Below are positions 53,474-62,700 of a stretch of 64,000 nucleotides of DNA, piece by piece (positions within the stretch are counted from its first letter, which is position 1; each line of letters opens with the position of its first letter). The notes under the pieces are model-generated. The model was not told the DNA's origin. It saw only the letters and a list, made by a program, of their open reading frames with translations, and searched no databases. A program made the translations under genes and the position numbers. The stretch covers positions 1,674,001 through 1,738,000 of the forward strand of contig NZ_JANLNM010000001.1 of the NCBI RefSeq assembly GCF_024701975.1, given 5' to 3'. Source of the DNA: Variovorax sp. ZS18.2.2. GTDB taxonomy: Bacteria > Pseudomonadota > Gammaproteobacteria > Burkholderiales > Burkholderiaceae_C.

Positions 53474-54190
53474 TCAATCGGCCATCACGGCGTCCAGCCG
53501 ATAGCCTTGCTTGTAGATCCCACGCAGCACCAGCCCGCGTCCCGCTGCGTGCAGGCCCAAGGTCCGGCGTACGCCCGCGATGCAGACATCGAGCGAACGC
53601 TCACCCGGGCGCGGCGCCCGGTGCCAGAGCGCCGACCACAGCCAGTCGCGCGGCAGGAGCCGGCCCTGGTTGCAGAACAGCAGGAGCCCGAGCTTGAATT
53701 CGAGCGGCTTGAGATGGACCGTCCGGCCGTCGGGCAGCACCACGGTCCATTGCGATGCGCGAAACCGGTAGTCGCCGCAAACCACCTCGTCCATCTTCGG
53801 CGGCATCACCATGCCGACGCCGAAGCGCGCCAGCATGTCCCACACGCCCGATTCGAACTCCCCATCGTCCTTGGGCAAGGTCACGAAATCGACGTTGCCG
53901 CCGACGGCGATGCGCCGCTCCTGAAGCTCGATGCAAACCTGCCGCTCGACCACCACCAGCATGGGCACCGCGACGCTGGCGCACAGCATCGCCAGGCCCT
54001 CGGCGGTGGCATCGGCCGGCCACACCAGCACCAGCAGATCGAAGCGCTGGCCGGCGCGCGAGGCGACCGCGAGGTCGACCATCGTCTCGAACGCCACCGA
54101 GGCATGGCGCATCAGGTCGAGGCGCCGGCGAATCGCGGCGGACAGCGCATCGCCGTGCCCGACGAGCGCGACGATGGCCTGCACCGACAT
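53474..54190 (-). CDS. winged-helix (OmpR/PhoB-type output) transcriptional regulator with pseudo-receiver
   Basis: A 238-residue regulator (ATG at 54190, MSVQAIVALVGHGDALSAAI). The N-terminal ~120 residues have a receiver-like strand/helix rhythm (FDLLVLVWPADATAEGLAML, VPMLVVVERQV) but no phosphoacceptor Asp pattern. The C-terminal domain is a PhoB-type wing: TVHLKPLEFKLGLLLFCNQG, LLPRDWLWSALW and ERSLDVCIAGVRRTLGL, then GIYKQGYRLDAV. An in-frame ATG at 54409 directly after repeat copy 2 would add 73 residues of poor quality. It is a plausible controller of the repeats found next to it. Confidence 0.75.
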   Translation of the reverse strand: MSVQAIVALVGHGDALSAAIRRRLDLMRHASVAFETMVDLAVASRAGQRFDLLVLVWPADATAEGLAMLCASVAVPMLVVVERQVCIELQERRIAVGGNVDFVTLPKDDGEFESGVWDMLARFGVGMVMPPKMDEVVCGDYRFRASQWTVVLPDGRTVHLKPLEFKLGLLLFCNQGRLLPRDWLWSALWHRAPRPGERSLDVCIAGVRRTLGLHAAGRGLVLRGIYKQGYRLDAVMAD

Positions 54191-54404
54191 CGGCTCGGTG
54201 AGTCCGACCTGCCGCAAGACGCTCGGCCTCGGCAGGCCGATGGGCGGGGCGGTCGCGAGTCCTTGGAACCGCGCGGAAACGCCATGGGTTGAGGGTTCGA
54301 GAAAAATATCTTTCCAATCCGAACGTGGGTTTTCTTGACGGGCCTGTGTGCGACCTGAGCGATGTTTGCAACCGCGTTCATCGCCGCCGACACATGGGCC
54401 TCGG

Positions 54405-54490
54405 TTCATCGCTTGATGTAAACGAACTATGAGCCACGGGGCCACGCCTGAAAATGATCGCAGTGACCTCGAACGGTATGAAAACGGACA
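54405..54490 (-). promoter_or_regulatory. copy 2 of the 90-bp promoter-like repeat, upstream of the winged-helix regulator
   Basis: Plus-strand order: TTCATCGC, GAACTATGAG, CTGAAAATGATCGCAG, CCTCGAACGGTATGAAAACG and GGACA. It is the most divergent copy (5 nt shorter in its left part) but keeps the AATGAT-GC and AACGGTATG cores at the same spacing. If the regulator starts at 54190, the stretch 54191-54537 (347 nt) holds only this element. Confidence 0.65.
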
Positions 54491-54537
54491 AACCGCGATG
54501 GTGGAGCACCCGAATACCAGCGTGCCAAACCTTCGTA

Positions 54538-55419
54538 TCAACCGGTGCGTCTGGCCATCGGATGTGCGGCGGGCAATGCTTGTGCCGCCTCCTCCAGAAA
54601 CGACAGAACCTCCGTGTTGAAGCGCAAGGGCTGCTCGAAATAGGGAGAGTGGCCGGCGCCTTCGATCTCCACCACCCGGCTGCCGGGAATATGGCGGGCC
54701 ACATCGCGCACGACCGCGGGTGTCACGATCGGATCTTCCGAGCCGACCAGAAGCAACGTGGGGCACCCAAGCACCTCCAGCACCTCCAGCGGCAGCAACT
54801 GGTCCAGTTGCAGCAACGATGCGAGGCGCGCGCTCAGGCCGGCGCTCGCCTCCTCGTTGAAGATGGACGGGTTGAACTGATTGATCTGCCGATAGAGCAC
54901 CGCCAACTCGGGGTGCCGCTGCACGAAGCCCGGGCTCAGCGCGCTGTTCTCGAGGTTGCCCAACTCGACCGACAGAAAAAACCCGCGAACGTTCGCCAGC
55001 ATCTGCGCATGCCGGATCGCCATGGGCGAATCGCAGCACGCAAAGGCCCAGACCCGCTGCGGCTCCCGCAACGCCAGGCGCAGCCCGGTCATCCCGCCGA
55101 GCGAGTGGCAGATCAGCGCCGCGCTGTCGATACCCTCGGCATCCATCACGGCCAGCACATCGTCCGCGAACACGTCGAGCCTGAATCCGCTCGCCGGTGC
55201 GACCGACCGGCCGAACCCGCGGTTGTCGATGGTGATGCAGGTGTACCGCCTGGCGAAGGTCGGCAACTGCTGCCACCACGTGGCGGCGTTGGAGCCCGCG
55301 CCGTGGCAGAAGACGACCGCGGGGCCCTGCCCCCGGCGCTCGTAGTAGATGTGGGTGTTTCCGGATTTTGCGTAGCTCATGCGGGTGGTGGCTGGCGGGT
55401 GAAGAGAGGGAGAGGACAT
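54538..55419 (-). CDS. alpha/beta hydrolase
   Basis: A 293-residue alpha/beta hydrolase. The oxyanion region is VVFCHGAGSNAATWW, followed by TIDNRGFGRSVAP. The nucleophile is in ALICHSLGGMTGLRLAL (here C-H-S-L-G-G). Asp is in LLVGSEDPIVTPAV and the catalytic His in EIEGAGHSPYFEQP. There is no signal peptide. A second Met (MSYAKSGNTHIYYERRGQG, 55380) is an alternative start. The class covers ester- and ring-cleavage-product hydrolases; the substrate is unknown. It is preceded by repeat copy 3. Confidence 0.88.
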   Translation of the reverse strand: MSSPSLHPPATTRMSYAKSGNTHIYYERRGQGPAVVFCHGAGSNAATWWQQLPTFARRYTCITIDNRGFGRSVAPASGFRLDVFADDVLAVMDAEGIDSAALICHSLGGMTGLRLALREPQRVWAFACCDSPMAIRHAQMLANVRGFFLSVELGNLENSALSPGFVQRHPELAVLYRQINQFNPSIFNEEASAGLSARLASLLQLDQLLPLEVLEVLGCPTLLLVGSEDPIVTPAVVRDVARHIPGSRVVEIEGAGHSPYFEQPLRFNTEVLSFLEEAAQALPAAHPMARRTG

Positions 55420-55472
55420 TCAGTCGCCGACGCCGTGGCCGCTCCGCCATGCGGCGCACAGACCCGGCGAAG

Positions 55473-55563
55473 TTCATCGAGACGAATGCGGAACCTGGAC
55501 TATGGGATGCGCAACCGCGCTTGAAAATGATTGCGGTGCCCTTGAACGGTATGGAAAAGGACA
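55473..55563 (-). promoter_or_regulatory. copy 3 of the 90-bp promoter-like repeat, upstream of the alpha/beta hydrolase
   Basis: Plus-strand order: TTCATCGAGACGAATGCGGA, GGACTATGGG, CTTGAAAATGATTGCGG, CCTTGAACGGTATGGAAAAG and GACA. Length (91 bp) and element order equal those of copy 1. It lies 54 nt before the hydrolase ATG at 55419. Confidence 0.7.
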
Positions 55564-55745
55564 TCTTTTCCTCTTCGAGGTTTCGGCGCTCATCTGCTTT
55601 GCCGGCGCCATCCCCTGCTGCACCTCGAACCCTGCGCTGCATCGCGGTGTGCGACGCATCCGATGAAGAGGCGCAGCGCGGCCTCGCCATTTTTTCGCAT
55701 TAGAAAAAAGGATTAATACAGACACCACGGTGTGTGAGCAATCCC

Positions 55746-55796
55746 TACGTAACAAGCGCGTTGCTCCGGCTCGAAACGACACGACGTTACGTAACG
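55746..55796. promoter_or_regulatory. paired TACGTAAC sites, candidate operator of the repeat protein
   Basis: TACGTAAC occurs at 55746-55753 and again at 55788-55795, 42 bp apart (four helical turns). The second copy is inside a perfect 12-bp palindrome, CGTTACGTAACG (55785-55796). They lie about 180-230 nt upstream of the repeat-protein ATG. The binding protein is not known. Confidence 0.5.
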
Positions 55797-55974
55797 CGTC
55801 GCGAAATAACACCTGGCAGCCCTGCGCCAACGTGCCGTTCCAATCGAAGCTCGATCGAGAAATCTCATGTGGATCAACGACTTGAGTCGCTGCAGGCGCA
55901 TCGTTGGCTGGGCTGCAGGACAGCGGCATGCAAGTTGCCCTTGCGTCGGCCCCTATTTTTTTACAGAGGTGAGC

Positions 55975-58053
55975 ATGAGCCTTTCGCAAACGTTGACCGA
56001 ATTGATCGAGGGTCTTGTCGGCGACGACGACCCCCTCGGCGGTGTTCTGGGTAATGACGGCCTGCTGGGTGGTTTGCTCGGTGGCGACGGTGGTCTCCTC
56101 GGCGGCCTGCTTGGCGACGACGGCCTCCTCGGTGGCCTCCTGGGCGACGACGGCCTGGTCGGCGGTCTGCTCGGCAGCGACGGCCTCGTGGGTGGCCTGC
56201 TTGGCGACGACGGTCTCCTCGGTGGCCTGCTGGGCGACGACGGCCTGGTCGGCGGCCTGTTCGGCAGCGACGGCCTTGTCGGTGGCCTGCTCGGACCGGA
56301 CGGCCTGGCTGGCGGCCTGCTCGGCGAAGACGGCATCGTCGGTGGCCTGATCGGTGAAGACGGCCTCCTGGGCGGTCTGCTCGGCGGCCTCCTGGACGGC
56401 ATCGGCGGCGGCAACCCCGGCACGCCTGGCGGCCCGGCGCTGCTCGATCCGGTCGACAGCATCGTGGGCGGCATCGCCAGCGGACTGAACAACGGCCTGC
56501 TCGGCGACCTCGGCCTGGGCGACCTGCTGACCCCGGTGGCCGGCATCACCGACACGGTGACCGACACGGTCGACGGTCTGCTTGGCCCGCTGCTCGGCAC
56601 CACGTTTACCCCGAACAGCCCCAACATCCTCGACCCGGTCGACGGCGTGGTGGACCAGGTGACGGACGGCGTGAGCGGCCTCATCAGCCCGCTGACCGAC
56701 CAACTGCTGGGTGCCGGAACGACGGCAGCGCTGCTCAATGCGGTCGACACGCAAGTGGACTTCCTCACCGACGGCGTGGCGAATCTTCTGAATGGCGATG
56801 GCCTGCTCGGCGGCGTGCTGGGTGACGACGGCCTGCTGGGCGGATTGCTCGGCGGTGACGGTGGCCTGCTTGGCGGCGTGCTGGGCGAAGGCGGCCTGCT
56901 GGGCGGCGTGCTGGGCGGCGTGCTCGGCGGCGACGGTGGCCTGCTCGGTGGCGTGCTGGGCGATGACGGCCTCTTGGGCGGTCTGCTCGGCGGCGACGGT
57001 GGCCTCCTCGGCGGTGTCCTGGGCGATGACGGCCTTCTGGGCGGCTTGCTCGGCGGCGACGGCGGCCTGCTCGGCGGTGTCCTGGGTGATGACGGTCTGC
57101 TGGGTGGCTTGCTCGGTGGCGACGGCGGCCTGCTCGGCGGCATCCTTGGCGACGACGGCCTGCTGGGCGGCTTGCTCGGCGGCGACGGTGGCCTCCTCGG
57201 CGGCATCCTTGGTGACGACGGTCTGCTGGGCGGTCTGCTCGGCGGCGATGGTGGTCTCCTCGGTGGCGTCTTGGGCGATGACGGCCTGCTGGGCGGCCTG
57301 CTCGGTGGCGACGGTGGCCTGCTCGGCGGTGTCCTGGGTGATGACGGCCTGCTGGGCGGTCTGCTCGGTGGCGACGGTGGTCTCCTCGGTGGCGTCCTGG
57401 GTGACGACGGTCTGTTGGGCGGCTTGCTCGGTGGCGACGGTGGTCTGCTCGGCGGCGTACTGGGTGAGGACGGTCTGCTGGGCGGCCTGCTCGGTGGCGA
57501 CGGTGGTCTCCTCGGTGGCGTCCTGGGTGAAGACGGTCTGCTGGGCGGCTTGCTCGGTGGCGACGGCGGCCTCCTCGGCGGTGTCCTGGGTGAAGACGGT
57601 CTGCTGGGTGGCCTGCTTGGCGGCGACGGCGGTCTCCTCGGTGGCGTGCTGGGTGACGACGGTCTGCTGGGTGGCCTGCTTGGCGGCGACGGCGGTCTTC
57701 TCGGTGGCGTGCTGGGTGACGACGGCCTGCTGGGCGGCGTCCTTGGCAGCGACGGTCCGGTCGCCAACATCCTGGAGCCGATCTCCGAGGTAGCGGGCAG
57801 CCTGACGGACACCGTCGCGCCGATCATCGCAACCGTGGCGGGTGCCGCAACCAGCGTGGTCGAGCCGGTGGCCGACATCCTCGCCGGTGCAGCGGGCGCG
57901 GTGGCGCCGGTTGTCGACACGGTGGCCGGTGCGGTGAACGGTATCGGCGACGTTGTCACCCCGCTGGTGACCGAGGTCGTGACCCCGATCACCAGCCTGG
58001 TCGAGCATGCGGTCTCGCCGGTGACGAGCATCCTGCACGGCCTGCTGGGCTGA
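55975..58053 (+). CDS. Gly/Leu/Asp-rich tandem-repeat protein (DGLLGG repeats)
   Basis: A 692-residue protein. After MSLSQTLTELIEGLVGDDDP it has irregular GLLGG-(D/S/E)DG repeats to about residue 140, a unique hydrophobic/Asp segment (LLDPVDSIVGGIASGLNNGL and similar), then a near-perfect 21-residue tandem repeat with core LLGGVLGDDGLLGGLLGGDG. The C-terminal 90 residues are Val/Ala-rich (VVEPVADILAGAAGAVAPVV). The ATG follows GAGGTGAG. There is no Sec signal or lipobox. Databases often label such sequences collagen-like, but the three-residue collagen period is absent. Function is unknown; the Asp-Gly turns could bind calcium. Confidence 0.82.
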   Translation: MSLSQTLTELIEGLVGDDDPLGGVLGNDGLLGGLLGGDGGLLGGLLGDDGLLGGLLGDDGLVGGLLGSDGLVGGLLGDDGLLGGLLGDDGLVGGLFGSDGLVGGLLGPDGLAGGLLGEDGIVGGLIGEDGLLGGLLGGLLDGIGGGNPGTPGGPALLDPVDSIVGGIASGLNNGLLGDLGLGDLLTPVAGITDTVTDTVDGLLGPLLGTTFTPNSPNILDPVDGVVDQVTDGVSGLISPLTDQLLGAGTTAALLNAVDTQVDFLTDGVANLLNGDGLLGGVLGDDGLLGGLLGGDGGLLGGVLGEGGLLGGVLGGVLGGDGGLLGGVLGDDGLLGGLLGGDGGLLGGVLGDDGLLGGLLGGDGGLLGGVLGDDGLLGGLLGGDGGLLGGILGDDGLLGGLLGGDGGLLGGILGDDGLLGGLLGGDGGLLGGVLGDDGLLGGLLGGDGGLLGGVLGDDGLLGGLLGGDGGLLGGVLGDDGLLGGLLGGDGGLLGGVLGEDGLLGGLLGGDGGLLGGVLGEDGLLGGLLGGDGGLLGGVLGEDGLLGGLLGGDGGLLGGVLGDDGLLGGLLGGDGGLLGGVLGDDGLLGGVLGSDGPVANILEPISEVAGSLTDTVAPIIATVAGAATSVVEPVADILAGAAGAVAPVVDTVAGAVNGIGDVVTPLVTEVVTPITSLVEHAVSPVTSILHGLLG
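56790..57755 (+). repeat. 63-bp tandem repeats within the DGLLGG protein
   Basis: About fifteen units of 63 bp encode the 21-residue repeat. Unit sequences differ mostly at third positions (GGC/GGT, CTG/CTC), so protein conservation exceeds DNA identity. The minus frame through the same region is also open and is not a gene. Confidence 0.85.
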
Positions 58054-58183
58054 CAGGCGACAAACAGCAAACAGCAAGCAAGCACCTCCGGAAGAGGCGC
58101 GCGTCGTGGGCCCTATGTGGCTTGTTGCGCGCGCCTTTTCAGACAACCTCTGGCAGTTGCCTGCACTGCTGAATGCACACCGA

Positions 58184-59554
58184 CTATTTGGACGGATCGG
58201 TCAGCGCGTCGTAGATCGACGGGCTGAGGGAGGCCAATGAGCCCGACAGCCCCAGCACGTGAATCATGCCCAGCACGATCATGTCGTTGGCCGGGTCCAC
58301 CCAGAATGTCGTGCCCGCCGCACCGCCCCATGTGTAGGTTCCCTTGCCCTGCTTGAGCGGGGACTTTGCAGGGTCCACCACCACGGCACCGTTCAGGCCG
58401 AAACCAAAGCCCGCACCCGGAAAGACAGGCACCTTGTTCCCCTGCAGGTACGCCTGAACCTTGTCGGACAGGTGGTTGCTCATCATCAGCTTCACCGTCT
58501 CGGGCTTGAGGATGCGCACGCCTTCGAGTTCGCCGCCCTTGAGCAGCATCTGCGCGAAGCGCGCGTAGTCGGCCGTCGTCGACACCAGGCCACCGCCGCC
58601 GCTGGGCAATACGGGCGGGTTGGTGAAGATGTCGAGAAGGAACAACCCGCTGGTGTAAGGCGCGATCTGGCCGCTTGCCGGGTCCACGCCATAGAGCGTG
58701 GCCAGCCGCGAGCGCTTGTCCTCGGGGACATAGAAGCCCGTGTCCTTCATCCGCAGGGGGCCGAAGATGTTGTCCTGCATGAACTGCGAGAACGACTGGC
58801 CCGACAGCCGTTCGACGATGACGCCCTGCACATCCATGGCGATCGAGTACTTCCACTTTTCGCCGGGCTGGTAGGCCAGCGGCAGCGAAGCCAGCTTGTC
58901 GATGAAGGCCTTCGTACCCGGCTGGCCGAGCATGTTCGATGCACGGTACATGTCGTCCACATCCGATTCGCCGGCCACGAGCCCGTAGGCAAACCCCGCC
59001 GTGTGGGTCATCAGCTCGCGCATGGTGGCAGGCCGCGATGCGGGCTCGAGGATCGCGTTGCCCTTGTCGTCCTTGCCCTTGTAGACCTGCAGGTTCGCGA
59101 ACTCCGGAATGAACCTGGTGACCGGGTCGTCCAGCTGCCACTTGCCCTGCTCGTAGAGCTTGAGCATGGCGACCGCGGTGACCGGCTTGGTCTGCGAGTA
59201 GATGCGGTAGATGGTGTCGGCCTTCAGCGCCGCGCCGCTGGCCAGGTCGCTCTTGCCGTAGATGTCGTCGAGCACGATCTTGCCGTGGCGCGCCACATAG
59301 AGGGCGATGCCGGGAGGTGCCGCGCCCTTCTTGTTGTCGACGAAGGCATGCGCCGTCTCGATCACCGTCTTCAAGCGGTCTGAAGAGAAGCCGGCCGATT
59401 CGGGCGATGCGGGCGCCAGCGCGGGCTCCGCGGCTGCGGTGGGTGCAGGTGGATAGAAAGCGTTGCCGTCGCTCCCTCCTCCACCGCAGGCTGCGAGTGC
59501 CAGTGCCGCCGCAGTCGCGATGGCCAGTGCTTTCAGGCGAAGAAATTGCTGCAT
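58184..59554 (-). CDS. serine hydrolase lipoprotein (class C beta-lactamase/esterase family)
   Basis: A 456-residue lipoprotein. The signal peptide MQQFLRLKALAIATAAALAL ends in a lipobox LAAC followed by GGGGSDG. The active-site S-x-x-K is in IYRIYSQTKPVTAVAM. The second motif is the Tyr in WKYSIAMDVQG, where class C enzymes have YxN, so here the Asn is absent. The third motif region is TWGGAAGTTFWVDP, replacing KTG. These changes favour an esterase or D-aminopeptidase-like function over lactamase. It lies between two surface-protein genes and faces leftward. Confidence 0.88.
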   Translation of the reverse strand: MQQFLRLKALAIATAAALALAACGGGGSDGNAFYPPAPTAAAEPALAPASPESAGFSSDRLKTVIETAHAFVDNKKGAAPPGIALYVARHGKIVLDDIYGKSDLASGAALKADTIYRIYSQTKPVTAVAMLKLYEQGKWQLDDPVTRFIPEFANLQVYKGKDDKGNAILEPASRPATMRELMTHTAGFAYGLVAGESDVDDMYRASNMLGQPGTKAFIDKLASLPLAYQPGEKWKYSIAMDVQGVIVERLSGQSFSQFMQDNIFGPLRMKDTGFYVPEDKRSRLATLYGVDPASGQIAPYTSGLFLLDIFTNPPVLPSGGGGLVSTTADYARFAQMLLKGGELEGVRILKPETVKLMMSNHLSDKVQAYLQGNKVPVFPGAGFGFGLNGAVVVDPAKSPLKQGKGTYTWGGAAGTTFWVDPANDMIVLGMIHVLGLSGSLASLSPSIYDALTDPSK

Positions 59555-59606
59555 GTGCGATACCTCTCTTTGTCTCTTTATTTGTTGAATGGCGATTTGC
59601 CGAGGC

Positions 59607-59638
59607 AAAAAAACGGGGCGAGCGCCATGCCCGCCCCG
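59607..59638 (-). terminator. rho-independent terminator of the adhesin gene
   Basis: On the minus strand CGGGGCG pairs with CGCCCCG around an 11-nt loop and is followed by seven Ts (plus-strand As 59607-59613). It lies about 110 nt after the adhesin stop codon, before the serine hydrolase promoter. Confidence 0.85.
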
Positions 59639-59746
59639 CGCAACGACCGGGTCTGTCATACCGACCCGGACCTTACTTGCTGCAACACGCCCTGCGCCTC
59701 TGTTCGGGCGCATGAGGGCGTGTCAACCCTCTCCTTTTCTTGTTCT

Positions 59747-62700
59747 TCAATCGAACTCGTACCCGACACCCACGCCGATGTTGAATTTCTGCCCGCTGTA
59801 GCTGCCGTTGATCTTGTAGACCCACTTGCCGTCGTTCGAGCGCGACGAGTAGCCGATGGCCAATGCGCTGTAGCCCGAGTAGTTGCCCACGCCCACCGAC
59901 ATCAGGCTCTTGCCCGGCGTCATGGCCTGCGGCAGCGTGCTCATGGCGGTAGCCATCGCCACGCCCGAGTACGCGATGCGCTGCGTGCTGGCGATCTGGC
60001 CCTGCAGCTGGTACTGCATGGCGTTCAACTGGCCCACGTTGGCGGCATCGGTCGGAAGGATGCCGGGCGCGACATTGGAGATGCGCGTGCCGTTGGGCGC
60101 CTGACCGTTGCCCAGCGTCATCTGGTTGTAGTTGACCGAGCCGTCGGGGTTGACGTCGTAGCGCACGCCGCCCGCCTGCACGGTTTCCAGCTGCCGCAGG
60201 TTGACCGCGTCGGTGGGCTTGGTGCCGCCGGCCACGTTCGTGATCTGCCGCTCGTTGCCGACGCTGCCCACGGACACCGCCCCCGCGGTCGAGCTGACCG
60301 CCACGCCCGAGATGGCTTCGGTCTGGCCGTTCATGCCTGCGCGGTCGGCGACCGCGCCGGAGCCGAGCGCGACGCCGCCGCTTTGCTGCACGATCGCGCC
60401 GAAGCCGATGGCCGTGCCCTTGGAGACGGTCTGCGCCTGGCTCAGCACCGTGCCGCCGGCGTCGGCCCCGTCGCCCAGGGCCACGCCACCGCCGCCTGCG
60501 CGGGAGTTGGCACCGATGGCCTGCGAGCCCGTGGCCAATGCGCCGGTGCCGATGGCAATGGCGTTGACACCGGTCGCCTGGGCGCCGAAGCCCACCGCCA
60601 CGGCGCCGTCGGCCGTCGCCCTCGCGCCGTTGCCGGCGGCGAAGGAACTGGCGCCGCTGGCCACCGACTGCGGCCCGATCGCCACGGCTTCCTGGCCGCT
60701 GGCCACCGAGTCCGCCGCCGTCGAGTTGGCATGGAAGTACTTGGTGCCCTTGTCGTTGATCGTGTTGACCGTCGTGCTCAGGCTGCTGATGCTGCTGGTC
60801 GCGGTGGCCAGGCCCGTCGAAGTCGAGGTCGACAGGCTCGCAAGGCCGCTGCCTGCCGTGACCACGCTGGTGGACAGGCTGTTGAGGTTGCTGTTGGTCG
60901 TGCTCAGGCCCGTCGACAGGCTCGAGATGCCGCTGGTGGCCGTGCTCAGGCCCGACGAGGTCGACGTCGACAGGCTGTTGACGTTGCTGTTCGTCGTGCT
61001 CAGGCCGGTCGAGAGGCTGCTGATGCTGCTGGTGGCAGTGCTGAGACCAGACGACGTGGAGGTCGAGAGGCTGTCGATGCTGCTGGTGGCGGTGCTCAGG
61101 CCGGACGACGTGGAAGTCGAGAGGCTGTTGATGCTGCTCGTCGCCGTGCTCAGCCCACTCGAGGTCGACGTCGACAGGCTGCTGATGCTGCTTGTGGCGG
61201 TACTCAGACCACTCGAGGTCGAGGTCGACAGACTGCTCACGGTGCTGTTGGTCGTGCTCAAGCCGGTGGACAAGCTCGAGATGCCGCTGGTCACCGTGCT
61301 CAGACCACTCGAGAACGAAGTGGACAGGCTGCCCACGGTGCTGTTGGTCGTGCTCAGGCCTGTAGACAGACTCGAGATGCCGCTGGTTGCAGTACTCAGG
61401 CCAGACGACGTGGAAGTCGACAGGCTATCGATGCTGCTGGTGGCAGTGCTCAGACCGGACGACGTGGAGGTCGACAGGCTGTCGATGCTGCTCGTGGCGG
61501 TGCTCAGACCAGAGGACGTCGAAGTCGACAAGCTGCTGATGCTGCTGGTAGCAGTGCTCAGACCGGAGGAGGTCGAAGTCGACAGGCTGCTGATGCTGCT
61601 GGTAGCAGTGCTCAGACCAGACGACGTCGAGGTCGACAGGCTGCTGATGCTGCTGGTAGCGGTGCTCAGACCAGAGGACGTCGAGGTCGACAGGCTGCTG
61701 ATGCTGCTGGTAGCAGTGCTCAGACCAGAGGAGGTCGAAGTCGACAGGCTGCTGATACTGCTGGTAGCAGTGCTCAGACCGGACGACGTCGAAGTCGACA
61801 GACTGCCGATGCTGCTGGTAGCAGTGCTCAGACCAGAGGAAGTCGAAGTCGACAGGCTGCTGATGCTGCTGGTCGCAGTGCTCAAACCAGACGACGTCGA
61901 TGTTGACAGGCTGCTGATGCTGCTGGTCGCCGTGCTCAGGCCGGAGGACGTCGAAGTCGACAGGCTGCTGATGCTGCTGGTAGCGGTGCTCAGACCAGAC
62001 GACGTCGATGTCGACAGGCTGCCGATGCTGCTCGTCGCTGTGCTCAACCCGGACGACGTCGATGTCGACAAGCTGCCGATGCTGCTGGTCGCGGTGCTCA
62101 GGCCGGACGACGTCGAAGTGGACAGGCTGCTGATGCTGCTCGTGGCTGTGCTCAGACCAGACGACGTCGATGTCGACAGGCTGCCGATGCTGCTCGTCGC
62201 GGTACTCAGGCCGGACGAAGTCGAGGTCGACAAGCTGCTAATGCTGCTGGTCGCCGTGCTCAAGCCGGACGAAGTCGAAGTCGACAAGCTGCTGATGCTG
62301 CTGGTCGCCGTGCTCAGGCCGGACGACGTGGAGGTCGACAGGCTACTGATGCTGCTGGTAGCGGTGCTCAGACCAGAGGACGTCGAGGTCGACAGGCTGC
62401 TGATGCTGCTGGTCGCAGTGCTCAAACCACTGGAAGTCGAGGTCGACAAGCTACCGATGCTGCTGGTCGCAGTGCTCAGACCCGACGACGTCGAGGTCGA
62501 CAGGCTGCCGATACTGCTGGTGGCAGTACTCAAGCCCGACGACGTCGAGGTCGATAGGCTGCTGATGCTGCTGGTCGCCGTGCTCAGACCGGAGGACGTC
62601 GAAGTCGACAAGCTGCCGATGCTGCTCGTGGCCGTGCTCAGACCGCTCGACGTGGAGGTCGAGAGGCTGCTGATGCTGCTCGTCGCAGTGCTCAGGCCGG

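Larger units (their letters stand above)
55420..55974. other. 555-bp divergent intergenic region
   Basis: The gap between the leftward hydrolase and the rightward repeat-protein gene holds no convincing ORF. It contains promoter-repeat copy 3 on the left and two TACGTAAC sites on the right. A short AT-rich patch lies around 55690-55720 (AGAAAAAAGGATTAATACAG), next to the likely promoters. Short ORFs here lack ribosome-binding sites and coding style. Confidence 0.6.

Noticed and set aside
53474..55690. One 738-codon minus-strand frame spanning regulator and hydrolase
   Set aside because: Only its last ~240 codons have domain content. The rest is out of frame with the alpha/beta hydrolase and crosses two promoter repeats.
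55474..58146. Minus-strand frames of 890 and 710 codons over the DGLLGG repeats
   Set aside because: A repeat unit whose length is a multiple of three keeps an opposite frame open throughout. The plus frame has the ribosome-binding site and a sensible N- and C-terminus.
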